A program made the position numbers and the translations under genes. 59,379 nucleotides of DNA from a virus: positions 1 through 59,379 of the IMG/VR virus record IMGVR_UViG_3300020420_000015; one strand, written 5' to 3'. This document shows positions 8,174 through 15,192 of this stretch, piece after piece. The notes beneath the pieces were generated by a model. That model was not told the origin of the DNA and searched no databases. It was given only the letters and a program-made list of their open reading frames with translations. Within the stretch, counting starts at the first letter, position 1, and each line of letters opens with the position of its first letter.

Positions 8174-8433
8174 TATTTGACCTTTCTGTGCGGCTTCACT
8201 TTAGCTCGTATTTTTTTAGGCTGTTTTGAGAATTGCTTACCAGCCTTAGTTGCTTTTCGTTTAGCACGGGTTGTTGCCGCGTACTCTTGGGGCGATAGGG
8301 ACTTGATGGCACTTGAAGGTAGATATCTCTCCCCGGTTGCTTTTGGACCCTGTGTCGATGGCTTCCCACTTTTAGTTCTCCATTTTTGTTTCGTCCAAGC
8401 CTTTAGACTTCTTTGCGATTTCTTTAACGCCAT
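8173..8433 (-). CDS. Small basic protein
   Basis: This 86-residue protein is extremely rich in lysine and arginine (for example RTKSGKPSTQGPKATGERYL and TTRAKRKATKAGKQF). It overlaps the next gene by one base. It belongs to the run of small basic proteins between the capsid and tail modules. Charge suggests DNA or RNA contact or packing in the virion, but no fold is recognised. Confidence 0.6.
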   Translation of the reverse strand: MALKKSQRSLKAWTKQKWRTKSGKPSTQGPKATGERYLPSSAIKSLSPQEYAATTRAKRKATKAGKQFSKQPKKIRAKVKPHRKVK

Positions 8434-8435
8434 AT

Positions 8436-8909
8436 TTATCCCCTTGTAGCAAAGTATATCACAGATAACAGAGCTATCACCATAAAGCCTAGCGCAAGAA
8501 AAGCTGTTACAGATGTCTCCACCATTTGTTCAAACTCCAATTTCTTTTTCATCTTTTCTTTTTTTGCCTGTTCTTCAGCCTCTTTTGCCTCTCTAATTCT
8601 TCTTGCTCTTTCATTTATTATACCAGCCCAAGTGCCATGGCCAAACCTCATGTCAATAAGGCTACGCATTTCATCTAAGTGTTCTTCTGCCAATTTTGCA
8701 TTAATGGTTTCCTCAGCTATAGACTTAACACTAAACGGGTCATTTGATGCATCACGCTTCGCTTTATTCGCCTCGTCCCGACCCTGTAACAATTTATCTA
8801 CATAGCCAGCTATCTGACCTATGTCGTTTGTTGTTGAGATGGCGGACTTAATACCATCAACAGCGCTTTTAACTAATGCGATTCCTGCGAGAGCTTCTGC
8901 GACAACCAT
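8436..8909 (-). CDS. Small membrane-anchored protein with coiled-coil
   Basis: This 157-residue protein has a hydrophobic alanine-rich N-terminus (VVAEALAGIALVKSAVDGI). A charged helical middle contains FGHGTWAGIINERARRIREA and EEAEEQAKKEK-type coiled-coil sequence. A single strong transmembrane segment lies near residues 135-155 (FLALGFMVIALLSVIYF). The FGHGTW motif recurs in a family of marine phage proteins of unknown role. It could be a virion membrane-active or lysis-related protein; the function is not assigned. Confidence 0.6.
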   Translation of the reverse strand: MVVAEALAGIALVKSAVDGIKSAISTTNDIGQIAGYVDKLLQGRDEANKAKRDASNDPFSVKSIAEETINAKLAEEHLDEMRSLIDMRFGHGTWAGIINERARRIREAKEAEEQAKKEKMKKKLEFEQMVETSVTAFLALGFMVIALLSVIYFATRG

Positions 8910-8924
8910 TTTTATGCAACCTCA

Positions 8925-9239
8925 TTATCTGGTTCGTTTAACTCTCCCTGTTCCCTTTTTATTAGACCGTCTAATCGCCTCTTTGCCCTGTTTAAATATT
9001 CTAGCGACTTCTGATTTCCCCATAACTTTGGCTCTTTGCTCGCCAACCGTTAGTATCTGTATCTTTCTAGCGTAGGGCTTATTAATCTTTTTAACCTTGG
9101 CCACAGTTGCCCTAGCATCAGCAGGTGTAGCAAACTTTATACCGACAGTATCTTTTGGATTCTCATCTGTATAAAGCCTGCGACCACTCCCCTTTGGCTT
9201 TTTACCTGTTCCTACTTTTGGGTCTGGTTTCTTTGCCAT
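8925..9239 (-). CDS. Small basic protein, conserved in marine phages
   Basis: This 104-residue basic protein contains the recurrent signature GTGKKPKGSGRRLYTDENP and the segment FATPADARATVAKVKKIN. The family is known to me from ocean phage genomes but has no assigned activity. It lies in the cluster of lysine-rich proteins. Its stop and the next gene's start are directly coupled. Confidence 0.65.
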   Translation of the reverse strand: MAKKPDPKVGTGKKPKGSGRRLYTDENPKDTVGIKFATPADARATVAKVKKINKPYARKIQILTVGEQRAKVMGKSEVARIFKQGKEAIRRSNKKGTGRVKRTR

Positions 9240-9481
9240 TAGTTTTTATAACCGCCCCCTGCTTTTTTATAAGCAGAGGCTAGCATTTGCGCTTTTCTTG
9301 CTGACCACTGTCCCGGAGCGCCGCCTTTTCCGCCTGCTTTAATCCTATTAAATATACGCTTTCTCATGCCCGGCTTTGTGTAGTTTCCAGCCTCGTTTAC
9401 TTTTGACTTTGTTTTACCTCCAGCTTTCATGGCTACTGGCTTCTTGCGCCCTTGAGCGCACCTCATTTTTGCCGCTCTCAT
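9239..9481 (-). CDS. Small basic protein, KAGGKGG-QWSARKAQ family
   Basis: This 80-residue protein starts at the ATG at 9481, which overlaps the upstream stop as ATGA; an ATG seven codons earlier is possible. It is lysine-rich with RIKAGGKGGAPGQWSARKAQ, a signature of a small phage/giant-virus family (DUF5872-like, from memory). The fold is helical and basic, suggesting nucleic-acid contact. Function is not established. Confidence 0.65.
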   Translation of the reverse strand: MRAAKMRCAQGRKKPVAMKAGGKTKSKVNEAGNYTKPGMRKRIFNRIKAGGKGGAPGQWSARKAQMLASAYKKAGGGYKN

Positions 9482-9672
9482 GCTCTTTCTCCTTGGCAAC
9501 AATCATGGATTACAGAACCACACTTAGAACACTGTTCATGCCCATGCACAAAAACAGTTACAAGCTTCTCATTGCAACGTGGACAGTTACCGCAATGAAC
9601 TCTTGTTCTGGCTGTACTGTCACTGGTTTTATAAACAGGAACAGCGTATCCATTTGAGCTACCAACATACAT
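9478..9672 (-). CDS. Zinc-ribbon protein
   Basis: This 64-residue protein carries two CxxC knuckles: CGNCPRC and CSKCGSVIHDCC. It also has a central FVHGHEQ, consistent with a zinc-ribbon of the rubredoxin or treble-clef kind. The basic neighbours and late position suggest a nucleic-acid or virion role. The ATGA overlap with the next gene implies coupled translation. Confidence 0.65.
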   Translation of the reverse strand: MYVGSSNGYAVPVYKTSDSTARTRVHCGNCPRCNEKLVTVFVHGHEQCSKCGSVIHDCCQGERA

Positions 9673-9929
9673 TATGATTTCCTATTTACTTTCTTTGCTG
9701 TTCTAGTCCTTGGAAAAGACCTATTAAGATTTCTAGCAACGACCCTTAGATTGCTTTTTCTATTATCTTTGGGGTTACCATTTTTATGAGCCACATCCTT
9801 CTTGTCACCCTTTTTGGCCTTACCTGCCGCAACCATTCTTCTTCGGGCTGTATTTCTGCTTACGCGACGTTTCTTTTGTTCTGTAGATGAGTGATATTTT
9901 TTGTACTCACCTTTGTAATTGCGTTTCAT
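9672..9929 (-). CDS. HNH-like small basic protein
   Basis: This 85-residue protein has a basic N-terminus (SRNTARRRMVAAGKAKKGD) followed by DVAHKNGNPKDNRKSNLRVV. The segment VAHKNGN...DNRKSNLRVV matches the core of phage HNH-like domains (H...N...N), but it lacks the preceding DH pair. It may be a degenerate or non-catalytic HNH protein. It overlaps the short gene at 9926-10078 by four bases. Confidence 0.6.
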   Translation of the reverse strand: MKRNYKGEYKKYHSSTEQKKRRVSRNTARRRMVAAGKAKKGDKKDVAHKNGNPKDNRKSNLRVVARNLNRSFPRTRTAKKVNRKS

Positions 9930-10078
9930 TTATGCACCTTTTGCACGGGGAAAACTGCTTTTACGCTAGCGCCTTTATGAGCCTTAAATCCACCCTTGGG
10001 ATTTTTCATTAACTTATACCCAGAGCCGTGCTTCATCCAATGAAATCCTTTTGGTGCTGTAACGCTTTTTCTTTCCAT
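9926..10078 (-). CDS. Very small basic protein
   Basis: This is a 50-residue open reading frame from an ATG at 10078 to a TGA at 9926. It begins MERKSVTAPKGFHWMKHG and continues GYKLMKNPKGGFKAHKG. The start overlaps the stop of the 111-residue gene as TAATG, and the stop overlaps the next start as ATGA. That tight coupling on both sides, plus lysine content like its neighbours, makes it a convincing gene. Confidence 0.6.
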   Translation of the reverse strand: MERKSVTAPKGFHWMKHGSGYKLMKNPKGGFKAHKGASVKAVFPVQKVHK

Positions 10079-10413
10079 TACCTAATAGTGCCTTTTGTTT
10101 TACCCTTAGATGCAATTCCGTCACGCCGCTTTTTCATGGCTCCGCCACCGTACATTCTTTGCATTTGCTGCATAGGGTCAGCCATCATTGGGTTTTTCTT
10201 TTGCTTTTGATTTTTAGCCAACATACCCGCTATGCCGCCTAAACCCATTCCACCCATTTTACTAAGAACATCTGATATTGGGCCTTTGCCTTTCATAATG
10301 CTGTACGCTGGAGAAACTGTTTCTAACAGCTTTCCCATGTTTGCTTTCATTGCAGGTTTTTTCTTTTTTCCATGTTTCACTTGCTTCTCCATAGAGGCTC
10401 TTGAGATTGGCAT
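10078..10413 (-). CDS. Small basic glycine/methionine-rich protein
   Basis: This 111-residue protein contains KHGKKKKPAMKANMGK, GGMGLGGIAGMLAKNQKQKK and a C-terminal basic GIASKGKTKGTIR. It has no recognised domain. The mix of basic ends and a flexible glycine/methionine middle is common in marine phage virion proteins next to capsid genes. It is coupled to both neighbours by overlapping codons. Confidence 0.6.
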   Translation of the reverse strand: MPISRASMEKQVKHGKKKKPAMKANMGKLLETVSPAYSIMKGKGPISDVLSKMGGMGLGGIAGMLAKNQKQKKNPMMADPMQQMQRMYGGGAMKKRRDGIASKGKTKGTIR

Positions 10414-10704
10414 TTAACACTTCCACCGTCTTCTAGCTTGACGCAAGCGGCTGTTTGGATTCTTTGCCGCTTTAGGAAACTTCTTCATTTGACCAGCAGA
10501 ACGAGCGCAGAAAGACTTACGTCTCTTTGCGTCCTTACTGCCCTTTTTAACTTTGCCAGTTACAGCAGTCTTTAGCTTACTTCCGGGATTTGCTTTTCTG
10601 TAAGCGGCAACACCTTTTTTGGTCATCCCCGCCCCGCTTTTAGTGGGACGGAAATTACCAGACTTGACAGATGTTTTTATAGGGGTTTCTTTTCTTCTAG
10701 GCAC
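10414..10704 (-). CDS. Basic protein of the DUF6321-like family
   Basis: This 96-residue basic protein contains PTKSGAGMTKKGVAAYRK, KKGSKDAKRRKSFCARSAGQ and RLRQARRRWKC. These motifs define a small family found in cyanophages and other marine phages (DUF6321, as far as I recall). Two cysteines are retained. Function unknown; it probably binds nucleic acid or packs in the head. Confidence 0.65.
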   Translation of the reverse strand: MPRRKETPIKTSVKSGNFRPTKSGAGMTKKGVAAYRKANPGSKLKTAVTGKVKKGSKDAKRRKSFCARSAGQMKKFPKAAKNPNSRLRQARRRWKC

Positions 10705-10714
10705 AGCCCATCCC

Positions 10715-10993
10715 CTATGACATAAACACCGTTACACTAGAACACGCAGTTAAATCCAGATAAACATCTGTTTCAAACAAAATGCCGTTGTCTGGAATGT
10801 TTACAGAGAATGTGCTAGATGTACCAAAAGCTACATCTAGTAGAGTGGTCCCACTGGAACCACCATCCTTTAAAACAACCTGCGGACTACCAGAGCCAGC
10901 CGTCACCACCTGTATTTGACGCACTCTTGCGCGTCCAGCATACACGGTGGCATCTGCTGTCTTGGTGACTGCAAATACATCGGACCTACTCAT
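10715..10993 (-). CDS. Small beta-rich virion protein, possible head decoration
   Basis: This 92-residue protein begins MSRSDVFAVTKTADATVYAG and is entirely beta-like, with VVLKDGGSSGTTLLDVAFG and a final SVTVFMS. Size and position next to the decoration-like gene at 11003-11485 and the major capsid protein suggest a capsid accessory protein. No specific family is recognised. Confidence 0.6.
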   Translation of the reverse strand: MSRSDVFAVTKTADATVYAGRARVRQIQVVTAGSGSPQVVLKDGGSSGTTLLDVAFGTSSTFSVNIPDNGILFETDVYLDLTACSSVTVFMS

Positions 10994-11002
10994 ATTAGCC
11001 TC

Positions 11003-11485
11003 CTACGAAGCGTCTGATGAGCTAGAAATACCCATAAACTTCATAACCACAGTTGTGTCTGCTCCGGGGTCACCGGACAGAACAATCTCAACCTCATCTG
11101 CTGTTTCTGTAGCGGCTGTTGTTGTGCCGCCAGACATACCCAACACACCATTACATGGGAAAAAGCCTTTGAAACCAGTTGAGTTTACTGCGGCGGCAAT
11201 GCCGTCAACAAATCCATCTGTGTCTGCGTCTGTGCCGATATCAACTAGGTTTACGTTGTTAGACGCTGCGCCTGTAACGGCGACCATAACAGCCAGAGGG
11301 ATAAAGTTTGATGGAATGCCAATAGCGGATTCTTTTCCTGTAGTAGCACCACTGGCAACTGTTACAGTAGCAGTGTAAACAGAAAGTGTCATCTCACTGG
11401 TAAGGTCACCAGTTGTCGCGCTTTTAATAACATTTTTGAAACCGTTTTCTGAGCGGACGGGACCGCTAAAAGTTGTATTAGCCAT
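11003..11485 (-). CDS. Head decoration-like protein
   Basis: This 160-residue beta-rich, acidic, threonine/valine-rich protein has ATVTVASGATTGKESAIGIP and TDADTDGFVDGIAAAV. It sits immediately downstream of the major capsid gene and past its terminator. Capsid-stabilising proteins often have this size, composition and place. Assignment is by context. Confidence 0.55.
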   Translation of the reverse strand: MANTTFSGPVRSENGFKNVIKSATTGDLTSEMTLSVYTATVTVASGATTGKESAIGIPSNFIPLAVMVAVTGAASNNVNLVDIGTDADTDGFVDGIAAAVNSTGFKGFFPCNGVLGMSGGTTTAATETADEVEIVLSGDPGADTTVVMKFMGISSSSDAS

Positions 11486-11540
11486 ATTAACTCCTTGTCG
11501 TGGCTAGTGTCAGCATAAGCTGTCAAGGTTATAAATCATT

Positions 11541-11573
11541 ATAACAAAAGAAAGGGCGACCCGAAAGCCGCCC
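11541..11573 (-). terminator. Rho-independent terminator after the major capsid gene
   Basis: On the minus strand GGGCGGC pairs with GTCGCCC (11567-11573 with 11554-11560, one G-U pair) around a six-base loop. A T-rich run follows (complement of 11541-11553). It lies directly downstream of the major capsid gene and would partly separate it from the decoration genes, letting capsid protein be made in excess. Confidence 0.75.
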
Positions 11574-11584
11574 CATCTAAAAGT

Positions 11585-11600
11585 TTATACCATAGTACAA
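11585..11600. promoter_or_regulatory. 16-bp dyad, TTGTAC-N4-GTACAA family
   Basis: TTATAC-CATA-GTACAA, one mismatch to the shared dyad. It lies immediately after the capsid gene stop and before the terminator. See the family-wide finding; function as an operator is inferred. Confidence 0.5.
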
Positions 11601-12506
11601 TTAAGCTCCGGGTGAGCCGTAAATGCCTAATGGGTCGGACACACCGAAGCTGTAACGCTCACGAGCTTTGTAGCGAACATTGCCTGTGTCAAAGTCACCA
11701 TCCATAGATGTTGACATTGGTGTACGGACAAAGTGCTTCATGCCGTTCGGCACATCGGTTGTCAGGAAGAACGCATCGTTGTCAGTCAGGTAGTGATTGA
11801 CACGGAAGCCTTCTGGAATCGAACCGTTTGACCGAATAGCGTTGATGTCGTTATCGGCTGTGCCGACACGCAAATCTGTCTGTAATAGACGAGTTGCAAC
11901 AAACATCAATGCTGGTGGAATAACCAACTTGCGTGGACGAGCGGCAATCAACAGGCCGCGCTCATCAACGAATGCGGCAATATTAATAACTGCTTCTTCC
12001 AAAGAAGTCTCGTTCAAGTCAGCATTTGTGCTTGGACGATTTGAGTTAGTTCCACCCTGTACAGTCGGGTGAGAAGCATTAAACAATGTTACCCCATCAC
12101 CTGATTGAAAGGTGGTGAAACCATTGTTTAGCAGCGCGGCGGCTTTTACCTGCTTGGTATATGCCATCGCACGGGCAAGAGACTTTGTATAACGTGCTGA
12201 AAGCGCATCGTACAAATTATCTTCCATTGCTTCTTCAGTTACAGAAAAGCCCATTGCCACAGTTTCGTGGTTGTAACGGGCTGTGAAGGATTCCTGTGCG
12301 CTGTCAAACGAAATCGCTGACCCCTCCGGTTTTACGGGAGCGGCTCCGAAACCAGACAGCTTTACTTCTTCCTCGAAGCTACGCTCTGATGTTTCAGTTT
12401 CATAGATTTCTGCGTGTTCATTTTCATACTTTTCGTATTCCAAACCGAACAGTGCGTTAAGACCCGGTAACAGTTCCTTCAGGAGTTGTGCGCGTGTAAT
12501 AGCCAT
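11601..12506 (-). CDS. Major capsid protein, HK97 fold, Mu gpT-like type
   Basis: This 301-residue protein starts MAITRAQLLKELLPGLNALF and contains HAEIYETETSERSFEEEV, GFSVTEEAMEDNLYDAL and NASHPTVQGGT. The segment ERGLLIAARPRKLVIPPALM followed by RLLQTDLRVGTADNDINA is a strong signature of the Mu-like major capsid family. An N-terminal E/Y-rich loop replaces a long cleaved region, so a separate scaffold is expected and is present at 13613-14548. It is flanked downstream by a terminator. Confidence 0.85.
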   Translation of the reverse strand: MAITRAQLLKELLPGLNALFGLEYEKYENEHAEIYETETSERSFEEEVKLSGFGAAPVKPEGSAISFDSAQESFTARYNHETVAMGFSVTEEAMEDNLYDALSARYTKSLARAMAYTKQVKAAALLNNGFTTFQSGDGVTLFNASHPTVQGGTNSNRPSTNADLNETSLEEAVINIAAFVDERGLLIAARPRKLVIPPALMFVATRLLQTDLRVGTADNDINAIRSNGSIPEGFRVNHYLTDNDAFFLTTDVPNGMKHFVRTPMSTSMDGDFDTGNVRYKARERYSFGVSDPLGIYGSPGA

Positions 12507-12516
12507 TTTCTACTCC

Positions 12517-13119
12517 TTACGCCGAACCAGTTGCAAGTGCATGCTGGTGGTAATTGAACTTACATACCAGAATGGGGAAAGACGTACCTTTCTCGTCACC
12601 TTGGTCACCACCAAGATAATCAATAACCCGAATTGGGTTTTGAGCATCTGTGCTGAGTTCGGAAATGTCCAACGCTACACGGCTAATTTTCAGTGAAGTG
12701 TTTGGAGCAGTTTGAACGAGAAGAGTGTTCTTGCCATAGATATCACCTGTGTTTGTCGGCGCACCATCCGCTTGGATAGTGAACAGAACATTCGGGTCAT
12801 CTACGACATACGCCATAATATCAGAAGCAGCAGTGCTTGCTGGATATAGCTGGCTGAACGTCTTTTGATTGGTGTTCGGGTCTGTGTACGAACACCCCAT
12901 GAAGATACCAACGATATCGATTTCAGTCGAATCATCGCCAGTAGCGGACTGCTTTTCGATTGTAGTGGCTGTGCCACCGTCAACTAGGTGAACAATATCG
13001 CCTGTGGCAATCGCAGTACCATAGCCAGAGGCTATTGGATACTGGCGGAAAACCTCAAGAGAACCACTGTCAAGACGACCAATCGGGCGCAGACCGAAGG
13101 GAGCGGCAGTTGAAGACAT
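12517..13119 (-). CDS. Virion structural protein beside the capsid gene
   Basis: This 200-residue protein starts MSSTAAPFGLRPIGRLDSG, with DIVGIFMGCSYTDPNT and VVDDPNVLFTIQADG. The N-terminal APFGLRPI signature is widespread in phage structural proteins encoded next to Mu-type or similar capsid proteins. It probably contributes to the head shell or its decoration. No enzymatic motif is visible. Confidence 0.7.
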   Translation of the reverse strand: MSSTAAPFGLRPIGRLDSGSLEVFRQYPIASGYGTAIATGDIVHLVDGGTATTIEKQSATGDDSTEIDIVGIFMGCSYTDPNTNQKTFSQLYPASTAASDIMAYVVDDPNVLFTIQADGAPTNTGDIYGKNTLLVQTAPNTSLKISRVALDISELSTDAQNPIRVIDYLGGDQGDEKGTSFPILVCKFNYHQHALATGSA

Positions 13120-13176
13120 TTGCTTATTCCTCTCTTCTATCTAGCCATTAACATAACGGTAAGCGCCTAATTAAAG

Positions 13177-13620
13177 TTACTTACCAAACGAAGTTTTCGT
13201 AGACCGTTCTGGTTGTAGAACAGGCATACGAGGGTCAGATTGACGTAGATAATTATTATCTACAGATTCTATCTGTTGTGCGTTCATCTCATCGTGTGCA
13301 TCACGACGAGATTCTGCAAATTCGGTCGAGTTCTCGCAAAGTAGCAAGCCTCCAACCTCAACATTACCTTCAAATCGAGAGTCGATATCAGGCAACACTT
13401 GTAATTCAGGATGGTCCTCTGCCTTAACTGGCGTCCAACCCTCACGAAATTTAGATGACACATTGGTGTTGTCAGCCTGCCCTAAAGTAGATGTGCGTAC
13501 CCAGCGGTATTCAACACCGTCGCGGGGTTCGGGGGTAGGTAACATGGTCGGTCTTTGCCAAGTTTTTTTACGAGCTTCGTTGTCACGAGACTTGTTTGAG
13601 CGTGGGGTTCTGTCAGACAT
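13177..13620 (-). CDS. Conserved head-region protein of unknown function
   Basis: This 147-residue hydrophilic protein begins MSDRTPRSNKSRDNEARKK, followed by WQRPTMLPTPEPRDG and YRWVRTSTLGQADNTNVSS. The KFREGWTPVKAEDHPEL segment is a known signature of a marine-phage protein encoded beside the scaffold. It overlaps the scaffold gene by eight bases. It may be a minor head protein. Confidence 0.65.
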   Translation of the reverse strand: MSDRTPRSNKSRDNEARKKTWQRPTMLPTPEPRDGVEYRWVRTSTLGQADNTNVSSKFREGWTPVKAEDHPELQVLPDIDSRFEGNVEVGGLLLCENSTEFAESRRDAHDEMNAQQIESVDNNYLRQSDPRMPVLQPERSTKTSFGK

Positions 13621-14548
13621 TAGATGCCTCCTTCAAGAGTTGCGCCGCATATTGTTCTGCCGTAAGGCCAAGGCGCTTGGCGAGAGCGACTTGTGTTGAG
13701 GTTAATTGCACTCTGCGTGGTTTTTTTCCACTCCGCTGTGCGGGGGCAACCACGGAACCAGTTTGACGAACAGGTGCTTCTTCCTCAATTATCTGTTCAC
13801 CAAACTTGTCTGGGAATCGTTGACGCATTGAAGCGTCAATACGATTATAATATTCATCTGCTTGCGTCTTTGGATTTAAGCCTTCTTTTACCAGCTTTTC
13901 ATGTAATCCAAATGCATAACCTGTCATTTCAGAGTCTTCACCAAACCAAGAGTTTTCAGATGCCCATGCTTTTGTTTTGGTATCTAGCTCAGGAATCTTT
14001 TGTTTTGTTGGCGGAGCCTCTTCCGGAACAGTCTCCTCTTTTGGTGGTGTATAAGAGTCAACCCTAAACTTTTCGTTTTGAAGACTGTTAAGCTTTGTAT
14101 TTGCATCTAACAGTTTATCTGGGTCACCACTCTCATAAGCCTCCTTATATTCTTTTTTGGCCTGCTCTATTTGGGCATCAACTCTACCCTTGGCCTGCTC
14201 TACTAAAACACCCTCGCCTTCTTGTATTGTTTTGCGAAGTTTTTTATTATCTTCATATAATTTTTTGGCATAACCGACTGCTTCTTCTTGCAGTCTTGCG
14301 GCCTCTTCTTTTGCCCGTCGCTCCTCGTGAAACTCATATTTTAATTGCTTAATGCGCTTTTGCACATTTTCGCTATAGTTTGAGATTTCATCATCTTCTG
14401 GAATTTGCGGTTCCGCATCTTCCGCACGGCGAGGCTTTCCTTTGTCTTGCTCAGGTGTGTCATCTATAATGTCCACCTCAAGCTCAACATTGTTTTCCAA
14501 TTCTACCTCAGTACCCTCTTCTAGCTTTTCTGCTGTATTCGTATTCAT
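13613..14548 (-). CDS. Scaffolding-like protein
   Basis: This 311-residue protein has an acidic N-terminal half (EEGTEVELENNVELEVDIID), then a long charged coiled-coil (about residues 60-165). The C-terminal helical domain contains RRVQLTSTQVALAKRLGL followed by EQYAAQLLKEASNV. Acidic plus coiled-coil plus a basic C-terminus is typical of phage internal scaffolds, and it sits between the portal module and capsid gene. No protease domain is seen. Confidence 0.75.
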   Translation of the reverse strand: MNTNTAEKLEEGTEVELENNVELEVDIIDDTPEQDKGKPRRAEDAEPQIPEDDEISNYSENVQKRIKQLKYEFHEERRAKEEAARLQEEAVGYAKKLYEDNKKLRKTIQEGEGVLVEQAKGRVDAQIEQAKKEYKEAYESGDPDKLLDANTKLNSLQNEKFRVDSYTPPKEETVPEEAPPTKQKIPELDTKTKAWASENSWFGEDSEMTGYAFGLHEKLVKEGLNPKTQADEYYNRIDASMRQRFPDKFGEQIIEEEAPVRQTGSVVAPAQRSGKKPRRVQLTSTQVALAKRLGLTAEQYAAQLLKEASNV

Positions 14549-14913
14549 GCTCTTGTGTATCCCCTTGGGTCTTCGACAACTGCTTCCACAGTGTCATCGT
14601 TAATAAGACGAAACTCCTGTTTTTCAATCTTAAATCTTGTGCCTGAATAAGACCGAAAAATAACGAAGTCACCTTCTTTGCAATACGGACCATTCGGAAA
14701 CTTATCTTTGTCCCCGTATGCGTCTGGCCCAGCTTTAACAACAAAGCCAATAACTGACGCGGTTTGTTCCGCTTGCTTTAAAGCATCAGGCATATAAATG
14801 CCTGCATCTGTCTTTTCTTTAACCTCAAGTGGTTGTATCAAGAGTTTATACCCAGTGGGTTCGGGTATTTTGGTTGCGACTTTTTGGTCGACTTCTTTTT
14901 TTGCAGAATACAT
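14545..14913 (-). CDS. GroES-like co-chaperonin
   Basis: This 122-residue protein resembles GroES. It has a beta strand GYKLLIQPLEVKEKTDAG, then a mobile-loop-like turn EKTDAGIYMPD, then IGFVVKAGPDAYGDKDKF and CKEGDFVIFRSYSGTRFKI, and it ends with RLINDDTVEAVV. The phage copy is longer than bacterial GroES (about 97 residues), with an N-terminal extension. It lies between portal and scaffold genes, consistent with helping the capsid protein fold with host GroEL, as T4 gp31 does. It overlaps the scaffold start by four bases. Confidence 0.75.
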   Translation of the reverse strand: MYSAKKEVDQKVATKIPEPTGYKLLIQPLEVKEKTDAGIYMPDALKQAEQTASVIGFVVKAGPDAYGDKDKFPNGPYCKEGDFVIFRSYSGTRFKIEKQEFRLINDDTVEAVVEDPRGYTRA

Positions 14914-15012
14914 CTGTTTTCCTTGCAGTGATTTAGGTTCACAGTACCTTGCAGGCTTTGCCTGAAAGTCTCCACTAACGAATATATAGCATATAAATGC
15001 TTTACGGAACCC

Positions 15013-15192
15013 CTACTCTTCTTCTAATCTTTTTTCCAAATCTAATATATCACGTTCAACTAGGGCTAAAGCCTCAACTTTACCGACAAGTCGAATATAT
15101 TCTTCATGGTCCTGACATCCACCACCAGCCATGTGGTCGGCTATGTCATTCATATAAATTCTAATTTTATCCCTTATCACTTCCAGCATCAT
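15013..15192 (-). CDS. Small helical protein
   Basis: This open reading frame is about 59 residues (starts ATGATG at 15192/15189) and begins after a GGAGA ribosome-binding site. It overlaps the portal stop by about 25 bases. The product starts MLEVIRDKIRIYMNDIADHM and ends ILDLEKRLEEE. Its middle contains GGGCQDHEEYIRLVGKVEAL, like a small family in marine phages next to portals. Function unknown. Confidence 0.65.
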   Translation of the reverse strand: MMLEVIRDKIRIYMNDIADHMAGGGCQDHEEYIRLVGKVEALALVERDILDLEKRLEEE

